Positions 49,366 to 59,400 of a stretch of DNA of 64,000 bases are shown here, in pieces. The notes below the pieces were generated by a model, which had not been told where the DNA came from, did no database searches, and saw only the letters and a list, made by a program, of their open reading frames with translations. The position numbers and the translations under genes are program-made. This DNA comes from Lewinellaceae bacterium (GTDB taxonomy: Bacteria > Bacteroidota > Bacteroidia > Chitinophagales > Saprospiraceae): assembly GCA_016712415.1 (NCBI GenBank), contig JADJRC010000015.1, positions 62,001 to 126,000 on the forward strand. The letters are read 5' to 3'. Each line of letters opens with the position of its first letter. The first letter of the stretch is position 1.

Positions 49366-52270
49366 ACTTTTCTCTCAACAGACCCTGGAGCGTTACCCCG
49401 GCATTTTTTGCGTTGCTGCTGCTGTTTTCCTGCAACAAACCCGCTCCCCAAACCCTGTTTGCCGAAATATCAGCCTCCGAATCAGGCATCGATTTTCAAA
49501 ACCGCCTTCCCGAACAATCGGACGAGGGTATGGATATCGTCCGGTATCTCTATTACTACAATGGCGGCGGTGTCGCGGCCGGCGACCTGAACAACGACAG
49601 CCTGCCTGATCTGTACTTTACGGCCAACCTCGGCCCGAACAGCCTCTACCTGAACAAAGGCGGCTTCCGTTTTGAAAACGCCACAGCAAAGGCTGGAGTG
49701 GGCGGTACCGGCTCCTGGAAAACCGGCGTCACCTTTGCCGATGTGAATGCCGACGGCTGGCTTGATATTTACGTGTGCCAGGTAGGCAATTACAAATCCT
49801 TTAAAGGCAAAAACCAGTTGTTTGTCAACAACCGGAACGGAACGTTCACAGACCGCGCCGCCGAATTCGGCCTCGACCTCTCGGCCTTTTGCACCCAGGC
49901 CGCCTTTTTTGATTACGACCTCGACGGCGATCTCGACTGTTTTATCCTTTGCCACAGCGTACACTCGCCCGAATCGTATAAAGACACGGCCATCTCCCGC
50001 CAGTACGACCCGCTGGCCAGCGACCGGTTGTTCCGCAACGAAGGGGGAAAGTTTACCGACGTCACCCCTGCCTCCGGGCTGCATGACGGCAAATCAGGCT
50101 ATGGCCTCGGCCTCGTCGTCGGCGACGTGAACGGCGACGGGTTCCCGGATATTTACGTCGCCAACGATTTTCACGAAAACGACTTTCTGTACTACAATGT
50201 CCGGGGAAAATATTTCAGGGAAGGCATTGTGGCCAGCATGGGCCATACCTCCAATTTTTCCATGGGATGCGATATGGCGGATGTCAACAACGATGGCCTC
50301 CCCGATATCGTAACCCTCGACATGAAACCGGAAGACGAACCTACCCTCAAGGCCAGCCAGCCCCCCGATCAGTACCAGGTATACGAATACAAACATTCGT
50401 ACGGCTATCACTGGCAATTTCCCCGCAATTGCCTCCAACTCAACAGGGGAGGCGCCGGGTTTTCCGAAATCGGACAACTATCGGGGATTGCCACCACCGA
50501 CTGGAGCTGGAGTCCGCTGTTGGCCGATTTCGATCTCGACGGCCGCAAAGACCTGTTTGTTTCAAACGGCATCCCGCACCGGCCCAACAACAACGACTAC
50601 CTCAAATATATATCCTCCAACGAGGTGCAGCGCAATGCCACCGACCAGGACCTGATCGCTAAAATGCCTTCGGGGGCAGCAGCCAATTATTGCTTCCGCA
50701 ACGCGGGCGACCTGCGGTTTGAAGATGTTTCCCAAAACTGGGGACTGGCACACCGGGGCTTTTCCAACGGCGCCATATACGCCGATCTGGATAACGACGG
50801 CGACCTCGACCTGGTGGCCAACAACCTGAATGAACCCGCCTCTGTTTTCCGGAATGATGTCCAGGCCGGTCATTTTCTGAAGGTCAGGTTTTCCGGTACG
50901 CAGGGAAATCCTTTCGGGATCGGCGCCCGGGTGCAAGTGTATTCAGAAAATACCATGCAATATATTGAAAATCAGCCGGTAAGGGGTTTTCAGTCCGCCG
51001 TGGAGCCGGGTGTTCTGTGCATCGGGCTTGGAAATAACACCCTGGTCGATTCAATCGTCGTTACCTGGCCGGACGGTGCACAGGAAACAAGGTATGGCCT
51101 GAGGTCAAATACAACCTTGTTGCTGTCGGCAAACCAGGCAGCACCCCATTCAGCGGGCGACTTCAAGGCGCCCGGTGAATCGGCGCCACAGCAACGCAGC
51201 GACCTTTCCGACATCGCCCGGGAGAAACTCATGCCCTGGTCGCTCGCCACACAGGGGCCCAAACTGGTCGCCCTGCCCCCGGAACTAAAAAATGCCCTGC
51301 CCGCCCTGATCACGGACACCTCATGCATTCGACTGGCCGATTTCGACGGCGACGGCGACCTCGACCTGTTTGCCGGCGCGCGATGGCTGCCCGGTAAATA
51401 CGGCCTGTCGCCAAAATCGTATCTGCTGAGAAATGACGGTGAAAACGGGTATTCCGACGCCACAAACCTGCTGCCCGGCGGCTATGAGGCCGGTATGGTC
51501 AGCGATGCCCTCTGGACCGATACCGACGGCGACGGCAGGCCCGACCTCGTCGTTTGCGGCGAATGGACGGCGCTGACCGTATACCGAAACACTGGCAGCG
51601 GTTTTGAAAAAACGGAACTCCCGCAGTCTGCCGGTCTGTGGAATTGCATCAGGGCGGCCGACTATGACAACGACGGCGATATGGACCTCATCGCGGGCAA
51701 CCTCGGCTGGAACAGCAATCTGAAGGCCACGCCTGCCGAACCGCTTGGCTTGTGGGTGAAAGACTTCGACGGCAACGGCAGTACCGATCCTGTACTCACC
51801 TATTACCGGCAAGGGAAAAATTATGTTTTTGCGGATAAAGACCTGCTTGTCAACCAGATGCCGTTTTTGAAAAAACGCTTTGTCGAATATGGCAAATACG
51901 CGGAAAGCACCTTTGAGGATGTTTTTCCGGATGCGCTCAGGCACGGCGCGATCAGTAGGACAGCAGCATTGCTGGCCTCCTGCTTCGTTGAAAACAAGGG
52001 AAGCGGGCAGTGGGTGGTTCATCCAATGCCCGTCGAGGCACAGTTTAGTCCGGTATTTGCCATTTTGCCGTACGACTTCAACGGCGACGGGCAAAAGGTG
52101 GATTTCGCCCGGCATCGCTTTCCGGCACGGGGATATGGTTGCCCGGTCCTGTTCGCGACCTGGCCATATCGGACGGCCCAAACGGGCAAAAACGCCTGTT
52201 GGTGGCCCGGAACGGCCTGGAATTGCAGATAATTGACCTTTCTTTGCCCATTCGATCGCATGTGCAATGA
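49362..52270 (+). CDS. FG-GAP/VCBS-repeat lipoprotein with ASPIC/UnbV domain (C-terminal frameshift)
   Basis: About 970 residues. A lipobox in LLLLFSCNKP suggests a lipid-anchored protein. At least eight FG-GAP/VCBS units bear the calcium-binding DxDxDG-like loops (DLNNDSLPDLY, DVNADGWLDIY, DYDLDGDLDC, DVNGDGFPDIY, DLDNDGDLDLV, DFDGDGDLDLF), forming a beta-propeller, with an ASPIC/UnbV segment (GIGARVQVYSENTMQYIENQ). The frame breaks near 52090-52125; the last 50 codons are read correctly in another frame (GIWLPGPVRDLAISDGPNGQ, ending IRSHVQ), so the true stop is 52268-52270 and overlaps the next ATG. It is sandwiched by overlaps between an ABC ATPase and a membrane protein, an unusual coupling. 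Confidence 0.85.
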
Positions 52271-53904
52271 AAATCGCCCGCTCTTTTCCGCGCATTGAAA
52301 GCGCCGTATTTTACCTGTTGCTGGCCGCCAATCTCATCCCGATATGGTCGGTACACTATTTCCTGACCGGCGACGGGCCCTGCCACCTCTACAACGCCAA
52401 GGTATTGCTCGATATGTACCACAGCGCGGAGTTGAAGGCGTTTTACAACCCCTGGCTGGGTATCAATTACTTTTTTGAGCCCAACTGGTTCAGCCATGCT
52501 GTACTCGAAGTGATGATGGGCCTTGGTCTGGCGCCCTATCTCGCCGAGAAATTCCTGCAAACTTTTAACGTACTCGCTTTTGGTCTCGGCCTGCGTTACC
52601 TGATCCGGCAGATCAATCCGGCGGGCCTTTTTCTGAGCAGCTTCGGGCTGCTGCTCTGCTACCACCATGTGTTCCAGATGGGCTTTTATAATTACAGTTG
52701 TAGTCTGGCCATTATGTTCTGGGTAGTGGGCTACTGGCTTCGGCGCCGCAGCGACTGGACCACAGGGCGCATGCTCCTGCAGGGTCTGGGCTTCCTCGCC
52801 TTGTACTTCTGTCACCCGGTGGGGTTGTTTTTTGCTTTCCTGCTCATCGGCAGCGTGCTGCTGGCCGACCTCTTGCTGGAAATTAGAGAAAAACGGCCTG
52901 TACGCGAGGTATATCAGGTATTCCGGCAAAAAATAATCGCGCTCACTGTATCCGCCTTGCCGGTGTTGGTATTGCTTGCCCAGTATGTATTCAAAAAGGG
53001 CATTAACCCTACGCTACGCAGCGAATCGGACGGCCAGATATGGGAAGAATTGTATCGCTTCACGGCATTGTCGACGATGATGCAGGCAGAGAAAAAAACA
53101 GCCCTTTGGGTGGCGGGTCTGTTCCTGGCGCTGGCATTGGTCGCATGGGCGCTAAAAATTTTGTCGAAACGGCTGCAATGGACCGATGCGCTGTTTGTCG
53201 TTTTTGTCCTGACACTGCTGATCTATTTCCGGCAGCCGGGCGGCATAGCCGGAGCGGGTATTTTGCCCATCCGTTTGCAGTTGCTGCCTTACCTGATGCT
53301 ACTGCTTTGGTTGGCGTCGGCAGCATTTCCGCGATGGGCACAGACGGGCGTCCTGGTGTTTACGGTGCTTGCCTCAATTGTCCTGATGAGCATTCGCCTC
53401 CCACAATACCGTCTTGCTTCCGACGCTGCGGAAGACCTGGTCTCCGCCGTCGCGGTCATTCCCGACAAAGTATCTGTGCTGCCGATCAGTTTCGACCACA
53501 ACGGAAGGCACGGGAACGGGCAGGAAGTCGCCGACGCCATCTGGCTTTTTGTACACGCTGCCGACTATATCGGCACGCAGCGGCAGGTGGTTATGCTCGA
53601 CAATTACGAGGCGGCTACACCCAATTTTCCGCTGAGTTGGCGTCGGGAACGCAACCCTTACAATTGCCTGGAAAAAGACGGCAACAACTTCGAAGGACAG
53701 CCGCCGTACGCCGATTTTCTGCATTTTCCGGAAAACTCCAACAATGCTTCGGTGGACTATGTGGTGACCTGGTGCCTCGACCGGAAAAAATTCGGCGACC
53801 ATCCTTTTGTCGAACATATCCGGCAGCAACTGGACGAAGGCTACGAGCTGGTGTATACTTCTGATACGGGGTTGGTTAAGGTGTTTAAAAACAGGCGGTT
53901 ATAG
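52267..53904 (+). CDS. Polytopic membrane protein, GT-C glycosyltransferase-like
   Basis: 545 residues with about ten to twelve transmembrane helices in residues 1-380 and a soluble C-terminal domain. The first extracytoplasmic loop carries TGDGPCHLYNAKVLL, with an acidic residue before P-x-H, the layout of the catalytic loop of GT-C glycosyltransferases that use lipid-phosphate sugars. The C-terminal domain includes DKVSVLPISFDHNGRHGNGQ and a Trp-rich segment. The ATG overlaps the stop of the FG-GAP gene. Inference: an integral membrane sugar transferase for a surface glycan or glycoprotein; the activity is not proven. Confidence 0.72.
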   Translation: MKIARSFPRIESAVFYLLLAANLIPIWSVHYFLTGDGPCHLYNAKVLLDMYHSAELKAFYNPWLGINYFFEPNWFSHAVLEVMMGLGLAPYLAEKFLQTFNVLAFGLGLRYLIRQINPAGLFLSSFGLLLCYHHVFQMGFYNYSCSLAIMFWVVGYWLRRRSDWTTGRMLLQGLGFLALYFCHPVGLFFAFLLIGSVLLADLLLEIREKRPVREVYQVFRQKIIALTVSALPVLVLLAQYVFKKGINPTLRSESDGQIWEELYRFTALSTMMQAEKKTALWVAGLFLALALVAWALKILSKRLQWTDALFVVFVLTLLIYFRQPGGIAGAGILPIRLQLLPYLMLLLWLASAAFPRWAQTGVLVFTVLASIVLMSIRLPQYRLASDAAEDLVSAVAVIPDKVSVLPISFDHNGRHGNGQEVADAIWLFVHAADYIGTQRQVVMLDNYEAATPNFPLSWRRERNPYNCLEKDGNNFEGQPPYADFLHFPENSNNASVDYVVTWCLDRKKFGDHPFVEHIRQQLDEGYELVYTSDTGLVKVFKNRRL

Positions 53905-53911
53905 AGTGGAT

Positions 53912-54009
53912 TTCCCGCAGATTTGCGCAGAAAAAAAGCGCTGATTTACGCCGATACAACGTTTTTTCTGCGGTGATCTGCGAAATTTTTCTGCGCAAAT
54001 CTGCGGGAA
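53912..54009. repeat. 24-bp perfect inverted repeat, REP-like, between convergent genes
   Basis: 53912-53935 and 53986-54009 are exact reverse complements (core CCGCAGATTTGCGCAG and its complement). A degenerate copy, CTGCGGTGATCTGCG, lies inside the 50-base loop (53968-53982), so this is a palindrome with an internal repeat. Similar ATCTGCG-type repeats are, from memory, common in Bacteroidota genomes. It lies between two converging genes and could also end both transcripts. Confidence 0.8.
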
Positions 54010-54023
54010 CCCCACTCCCCGTA

Positions 54024-55214
54024 TTACCCAACACCCAATTCCCGTATTGCCAGCCAGGCCATAAGCCCCATGCCGGTCTCCAGAGCGGCTTCATCCACAT
54101 CAAATGTTTCGGTGTGGATCGACGATGTGATGCCCCGCTCGGGGTTTCCGGTGCCCAGGCGGTAGAAGCAGGCGGGCATTACTTGCGAGAAGTAGGCAAA
54201 ATCTTCGGCAGTCATGCGCAGCGGCAGATCGACCACCTTGTCCTTGCCGAGCAGTTCGATGGCCCATTCCTTGGTGCGCCGGGTAAGCGCCTCGTGGTTG
54301 TAAAGCACCGGATAGCCCTTCATAATATTGAACTCACAGGCGCCACCCATGCTTTTCACCATATCAGTGGCAATCTTTTTCATGCGTTTGTGGGCTTCAC
54401 CGCGCCATTTTTCGTTCATGGTGCGGAAGGTGCCCTCCAGTTTCACCTCGTTGGGGATTACGTTGGTGGCGCCGCCGGTGGAATTGATCTTGCCGAAGGT
54501 CAGCACCGAAGGAATGCCCGGGTCGCCGTATCGGCTGACGATCTGTTGCAGCGTCACGATTACCTGGGCGGTGATGACGACGGGGTCGATGCACTCCTGC
54601 GGCATGGCCCCGTGGCCGCCGCGGCCTTTGATGGTGACGTATATCTCGTCGGCAGAGGCCATATAGATGCCGGGTTTGAGGCCGATCATGCCCGCGCGCA
54701 GGGGCGGGTGTACGTGCTGGCCGAAGATGCTCGCCGGGCGCGGTTTTTCCAGCACACCTTCTTTGATCATAATGCTCGCCCCGCCGGGCAGGCGCTCCTC
54801 GCCGGGCTGGAAAATACACTTCACCGTGCCCTCAAAACGGTCGCGCAGGGCGTGCAGGATGCGCGCGGTACCAAGCAGCGACGAAGTGTGCACGTCGTGC
54901 CCGCAGGCGTGCATAACGCCTTCATTTTGAGATTTGTACGGCACGTTGTTTGCTTCCCGGATCGGCAATGCGTCCATATCGCCGCGCAGGGCAATGACGC
55001 GCTTTCTCGGGTTTTTGCCTTTGATCAATGCCACCACGCCGGTGCCGGCCATACCGTGCCGGTGCTCGATGCCCATTTCGGCGAGTTTGTCCGCTACAAA
55101 CCGGCTCGTTTGTACCTCCTGAAACGACAGTTCAGGGTGCATGTGCAGGTGCCGGCGGTTGGCTACCGTGTCGGCGTGGTATTCGTGGGCGAGGCGGAGG
55201 ATTTGTTCTTTCAT
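54024..55214 (-). CDS. M20-family amidohydrolase (N-acyl amino acid deacylase)
   Basis: 396 residues, intact. M20D subfamily: VIALRGDMDALPI and HACGHDVHTSSLLGTA carry metal-binding His/Asp, and KCIFQPGEERLPGGASIMI and MTAEDFAYFSQ carry further ligands, with the dimerisation domain (SADEIYVTIKGRGGHGAMPQ) between them. It removes acyl groups from amino acids (hippurate or aminoacylase-like). I chose the ATG at 55214 (MKEQILRL); the longer in-frame TTG start at 55235 would overlap the end of the TIR gene. The gap to that gene is 13 bases. Confidence 0.93.
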   Translation of the reverse strand: MKEQILRLAHEYHADTVANRRHLHMHPELSFQEVQTSRFVADKLAEMGIEHRHGMAGTGVVALIKGKNPRKRVIALRGDMDALPIREANNVPYKSQNEGVMHACGHDVHTSSLLGTARILHALRDRFEGTVKCIFQPGEERLPGGASIMIKEGVLEKPRPASIFGQHVHPPLRAGMIGLKPGIYMASADEIYVTIKGRGGHGAMPQECIDPVVITAQVIVTLQQIVSRYGDPGIPSVLTFGKINSTGGATNVIPNEVKLEGTFRTMNEKWRGEAHKRMKKIATDMVKSMGGACEFNIMKGYPVLYNHEALTRRTKEWAIELLGKDKVVDLPLRMTAEDFAYFSQVMPACFYRLGTGNPERGITSSIHTETFDVDEAALETGMGLMAWLAIRELGVG

Positions 55215-55227
55215 GGGCTGGAAGAAA

Positions 55228-55795
55228 TCATTCAAAATCTTCTAATTTCAGTGCTTTGATGGCTTTCGCTTTGTCAGGGGCGGTAGGGTGCTGTTCCCAA
55301 AAATCGCTATTTAAAAACTTAATCAACCCTTTTTTCTCAATCCTGTATGTCTTTTTTAATTCCACTATGGCCGAGGCTGAAGGTAGGCTTATTAAGGGAT
55401 TGAAAGTTGGCGTAGCTTTTGTCTCTTGCCGGCCATAAACGCCCGCCGTTTTCGACCAGAATGGGTATCAGTAGACTCTTCTTGGTCTCAGGCGAAGAAG
55501 TTATTTTCCGGGCCGTTTCGATCTCTTTCCTGACCCAATCGGCTTCATCATCGATCCGTCGGCGATGGTGTTCATCCTTTGCACTAAGCCAATCCGGTCC
55601 AATCACTGCGAGGACAACCGAACATTCGAGTAGCGTTTTCTCAAGACGGTCGGCCCATTTTTCACCCGGCTTGATTTCCTCAACATCCTGAAAAACAATG
55701 CTTTTGCCTAAAGAACTTTTCAAACTATCAAACAGTCTCCCGGCCTGGGCGGCGGCATCGCTGCGACGGTAACTGAGGAATATCCGGTAATGCAT
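55228..55795 (-). CDS. TIR-domain protein with SARM1-like catalytic glutamate (one frameshift)
   Basis: A TIR domain fills residues 1-125: RIFLSYRRSDAAAQAGRL (box 1), VFQDVEEIKPGEKWADRL (BB loop) and VVLAVIGPDWL. DWVRKEIETA aligns with the catalytic segment of human SARM1 (DWVHKEIVTA), so Glu91 is the likely NADase residue. As read the protein ends early at 55337, but removing one base from the C3 run at 55442-55444 gives NGGVYGRQETKATPTFNPLI and a frame that continues for about 65 residues (EKKGLIKFLNSDFWEQHPT, ending ALKLEDFE) to a stop at 55228. Bacterial TIR enzymes deplete NAD or make cyclic-ADP-ribose signals in phage defence. The partner protein is not obvious here. Confidence 0.82.
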
Positions 55796-55820
55796 AGGTT
55801 GGCTTGGTCAAGTCGAGCAA

Positions 55821-55828
55821 CAAAACTA
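55821..55828 (-). promoter_or_regulatory. Candidate -7 element (TAGTTTTG) for the TIR gene
   Basis: The minus strand reads TAGTTTTG, an exact TAnnTTTG match, 26 bases before the TIR ATG at 55795. Confidence 0.4.
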
Positions 55829-55883
55829 CCAAAGTTAATGCTTAACGAAAATTGGCAGCAACAGATTTGCCCGACATTTTCAT

Positions 55884-55891
55884 TACTTTTG
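55884..55891 (+). promoter_or_regulatory. Candidate -7 element (TACTTTTG) for the small-protein/HNH pair
   Basis: Exact TAnnTTTG match on the plus strand, 19 bases before the ATG at 55910. With the preceding element it makes a divergent promoter pair. Confidence 0.45.
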
Positions 55892-55909
55892 TACAATAAT
55901 GTACGACAC

Positions 55910-56152
55910 ATGACGGCTTCTATTTCAGCACAGGATCAAATCGCCAATTTTCTCGCGGAAGCCATTCCGGAGAAAATACTTGCGTTTAAGTTTGATGCGT
56001 CCATTCAGAAACGCATCGAAGAACTGGTGTACAGGAAAAAAGAAGGAACGGTTACGCCGGCAGAAAATGAAGAGTTGGAATGTTATCTTGCTTATGATCT
56101 GCTGATCGGCCTGGCCAAAGCCCGGGCCAGTATGTATGTTGAAAACTCATGA
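55910..56152 (+). CDS. Small helical protein paired with an HNH gene
   Basis: 80 residues, mostly helical and acidic (IANFLAEAIPEKILAFKF; IEELVYRKKEGTVTPAENEE; CYLAYDLLIGLAKARA). Similar small proteins occur upstream of HNH endonuclease genes in Bacteroidota and Cyanobacteria; a regulatory or antitoxin-like role is only inferred. Its stop overlaps the start of the HNH gene by four bases (ATGA). I start at 55910 because the in-frame upstream codons read through the promoter and are unlike a protein. Confidence 0.75.
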   Translation: MTASISAQDQIANFLAEAIPEKILAFKFDASIQKRIEELVYRKKEGTVTPAENEELECYLAYDLLIGLAKARASMYVENS

Positions 56153-56419
56153 GTCGTATCCCCAAAAATCTCCGGGAGCAAGTAGCTCGACGTGCAAAAT
56201 ACCGTTGCGAGTACTGTCTGGTACCGGAGCGTTTTCTGGCTACAATTTTTCATATAGATCATATCCGCAGCCTGAAACACGGTGGGCCGACAACATCGGA
56301 ACGGGCTTATCTTAGCCAAGACAACGGTAGCAGAAGCAACCATAAGGATTTTGGCCATTAACGAGCCATATCGGGTAGTTTTCCGGCAGGCCCTTGCAGA
56401 AGCGGGAAAGTATCCCTGA
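56149..56419 (+). pseudogene. HNH endonuclease lacking the middle of its domain
   Basis: The N-terminus (MSRIPKNLREQVARRAKYRC, EYCLVPERFLATIFHIDHIR, SLKHGG) is that of a common HNH endonuclease. The reading then goes out of frame near 56300 and continues in another frame as NGLILAKTTVAEATIRILAI, ending ALAEAGKYP at 56417-56419, the normal C-terminal tail of the family. The roughly 55 residues in between (second CxxC zinc pair and the N-H of the HNH site) are missing, so the nuclease cannot work as written. It is either a true deletion or an assembly gap. It is coupled to the small protein upstream. Confidence 0.7.
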
Positions 56420-59400
56420 AGTAAAACACGCCCCCACAAAATCCACCCCTCCCATTTTGCGTTTTGTCGTAACTTCACCCCTTCGTAAACTTGCGCATAC
56501 CGTTTTGAAACACTTCCTGCCACATTTTATCCAGGAAAACTACCGCCACGGCAATCTGGAAGGCCGGCTTCATGCCTACACAATGTTCGTCGATCTCAGC
56601 GGGTTTACCCGGCTGACGGAGAAGCTCATGCAAAAAGGGCCGGAAGGCGCCGAGGAGCTGTCCTATGCGCTCAACCACATCTTTCAGCCCACCGTAGCAT
56701 TCGTATACGAACAGGGAGGCTTCATTCCCTATTTTGCCGGCGACAGTTTCACGGCAATTTTTCCGAATAATAACGGCGGCCCCTCCAATCGCGAAACGGT
56801 GGCCATCGCCCTGCGGGTGGCGGAAACCGCACAATCCACGCTCCGGCGCTTCATCAGCGACCAGGAAGACGAGGATTCGCTTATGTCGGAATACAACATC
56901 GGCATCAAAATCGGGCTGTCGGAAGGAGAAGTGGAGTGGGGCATTGTCGGCAACCACCGCAAGGGGTACTACTTCAGAGGCGCGCCCATCGACGGCTGCT
57001 CGCAGGCGCAGGTGCTTGCCAACAGCCTCGAAGTGGTGTGCGACGATCGTTTTCTGCGTTTTCTGCGCCCGGAGATTATTGAAAGTGAAGCCATCGGCGA
57101 CGGATTTTTCAAACTGAAACTGGAGGGCATCAACCTGACCGAATCGGCCCCAGGCACCAATTCTGCGCCGAAACTGCCCAAACCCGACCCGGAAGTCATG
57201 CAGGAGTTCCTGCCCAAAGAAGTGTTCGACAACCCCGGCATCGGCGAGTTCCGCAATGTAGTGAGTGTGTTTCTTTCGTTTACCGGTGTGGACACACACG
57301 AGGCGCTCGACCATTTTGCCACGGTCATACTCGAACAAAGCGAAAACTTCGGCGGGTATTTCAAGGAGATCGACTTTGGGGACAAGGGCGGCGTCATGTT
57401 CTGCATTTTCGGCGCGCCGGTTTCTTTTGAGAACAACGTGGATCGCGCCCTGGAATATGTCACCGCCGTGCAAGACGACCTGATGCACCTGGAGAACATC
57501 ACAGGTGCGCGGTACCGCATCGGCATCACGTCGGGTACCGCCTTTACGGGGGTGATCGGCAGCAAGGAGCGTTGCCAGTATGCTGCAGTGGGCGCTCGCG
57601 TCAACCTCGCCGCGCGCCTCATGATGAAGGCCGAATGGGGCGAGGTGATTGCCGATGAGAACGTACAGCGCAACCGGAACTTTAAGTTCGCATTCAGGGG
57701 AGAGGGGCGATTCAAGGGTTTTGAAGAAAGTATTCCGACGTATGCACTCAGCGGGCGCAACCTGAGCGGCCGCACCAGTTTTTCCGGCAACTATTTCGGC
57801 CGGCAAAGCGAACTGAAAACGCTGGTCAATTTCATGGCCCCGCTGCGCGAAAACCGCTTTGCCGGCGTTGCTTTTGTTTTTGGCGAAGCAGGCATCGGCA
57901 AGAGCCGGCTGAGCTATGAATTCCGGCGTAGCCTGCGCGAGACGATGGCGGTGAGCTGGTTCACCTGCCAGAGCGACCAGATCCTGCGCAAACCCTTCAA
58001 TCCGTTTATCTATTTCCTCAAATACTATTTCGAACAAAGTCCGGAGAACAGCGCAGAGCGCAACCGGGAAATGTTTGAAAACAATTTCCTTGAATTACAA
58101 TACGAACTGACGGAAAACCGGCACCCGGAAGCCGATGCCGTGCGCCGGGAGATCGCGCGTACGCAGAGCGTGCTGGCGGCGCTGGTGGGTATTCAATACA
58201 ACGGCTCGCTGTGGGAACAACTCGACGCGCGCGGTCGATACCAAAATGCCCTGTCGGCCATGGCCAATCTTTTTGTAGCGGAATCCCTGCTGCAACCCGC
58301 CGTGATCGAACTGGAAGACGCGCATTGGTACGACGAGATGAGCCGGGAATTCCTCATGCAGTTTATACGCAGGGCACAGGGATATCCACTGCTGTTTCTG
58401 GTGACAAGCCGTTACGAGGACGACGGCTCCAGGTCGTTTATTTTCCGCCCCAACCTGCTGGAAGAACTTAAAATCCCCAACGTGGAGGTGGACCTGAACT
58501 TCCTTCTTCCCGACGACCTGAAATCCTTTGCCGAGGTCCGGCTGGGTGGCAGCCTGCACCCTGATCTGCTGGAACTGATCCAGCGTATGACCCAGGGCAA
58601 TCCGTTTTACGTGGAGCAAATGGCCGACTATTTTCGGGAGGCCAACCTGCTGAAAAACACCGACGGGGTGCTGCAACTCCAGCAGAAAGACGACATCCAG
58701 ATGTCGGATTCGGTCAAACAGATCATGATGGCGCGCATCGATCGCCTGAGTGGCCTGGTAAAAGAAACCGTAAAAGCGGCGGCCGTGATCGGGCGCGAGT
58801 TCGAGTTGCCGGTATTGTCTGCCGTAATGGCCCGGCAGGAAGAGTTTGTCAGCAAAAACGGCGACCTCGACCTGGTACTTAAGGAACAAATCCAGACGGC
58901 CGAAAAATGGCAGATTTGGCATGCCATGAACGAGTTGCGGTATATTTTCCGCCATTCGCTCCTGCGGGAGGCTGCTTACGATATGCAGTTGCGCACACGC
59001 CTGCGCGAGCTGCACCACCTCATCGCTGAAGCTATCGAACAGCTGTACCCCGGTTCCGAGGAGCGCTATGTCGACCTGGCTTTCCACTACGAACAGTCGG
59101 AAGACACGCAAAAGACCAACAAGTTTCTCGAAAAAGCAGCCCGTTATTCGCAGCGCAATTTTCTGAACCGGCAGGCGCTGAAATACTTTGAGAAGCTCAT
59201 CGACAACCTGAACGGCCGCTCCAAAAAGAATAAAAAGATTATCAAGTTACAGCTGCGAAAAGGCGCGGTGCACGAACTCGTGGGGCAATGGGAAGAAGCG
59301 GAGCAGGACTACCGCTCTGCGCTCAATTTCGCCAAAACCCTGAATGACTGGTACCTGATCGGACGCAGCAACCGCCGCCTGGGTCAACTGCTCATGCTGC

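Noticed and set aside
53973..55259. A 428-residue open frame on the plus strand opposite the M20 peptidase
   Set aside because: Antisense of an intact, motif-complete peptidase; composition is shadow-like and it has no start context.
55910..56419. Toxin-antitoxin pair
   Set aside because: Size and overlap fit, but the HNH family is not an established toxin and the gene is incomplete here.
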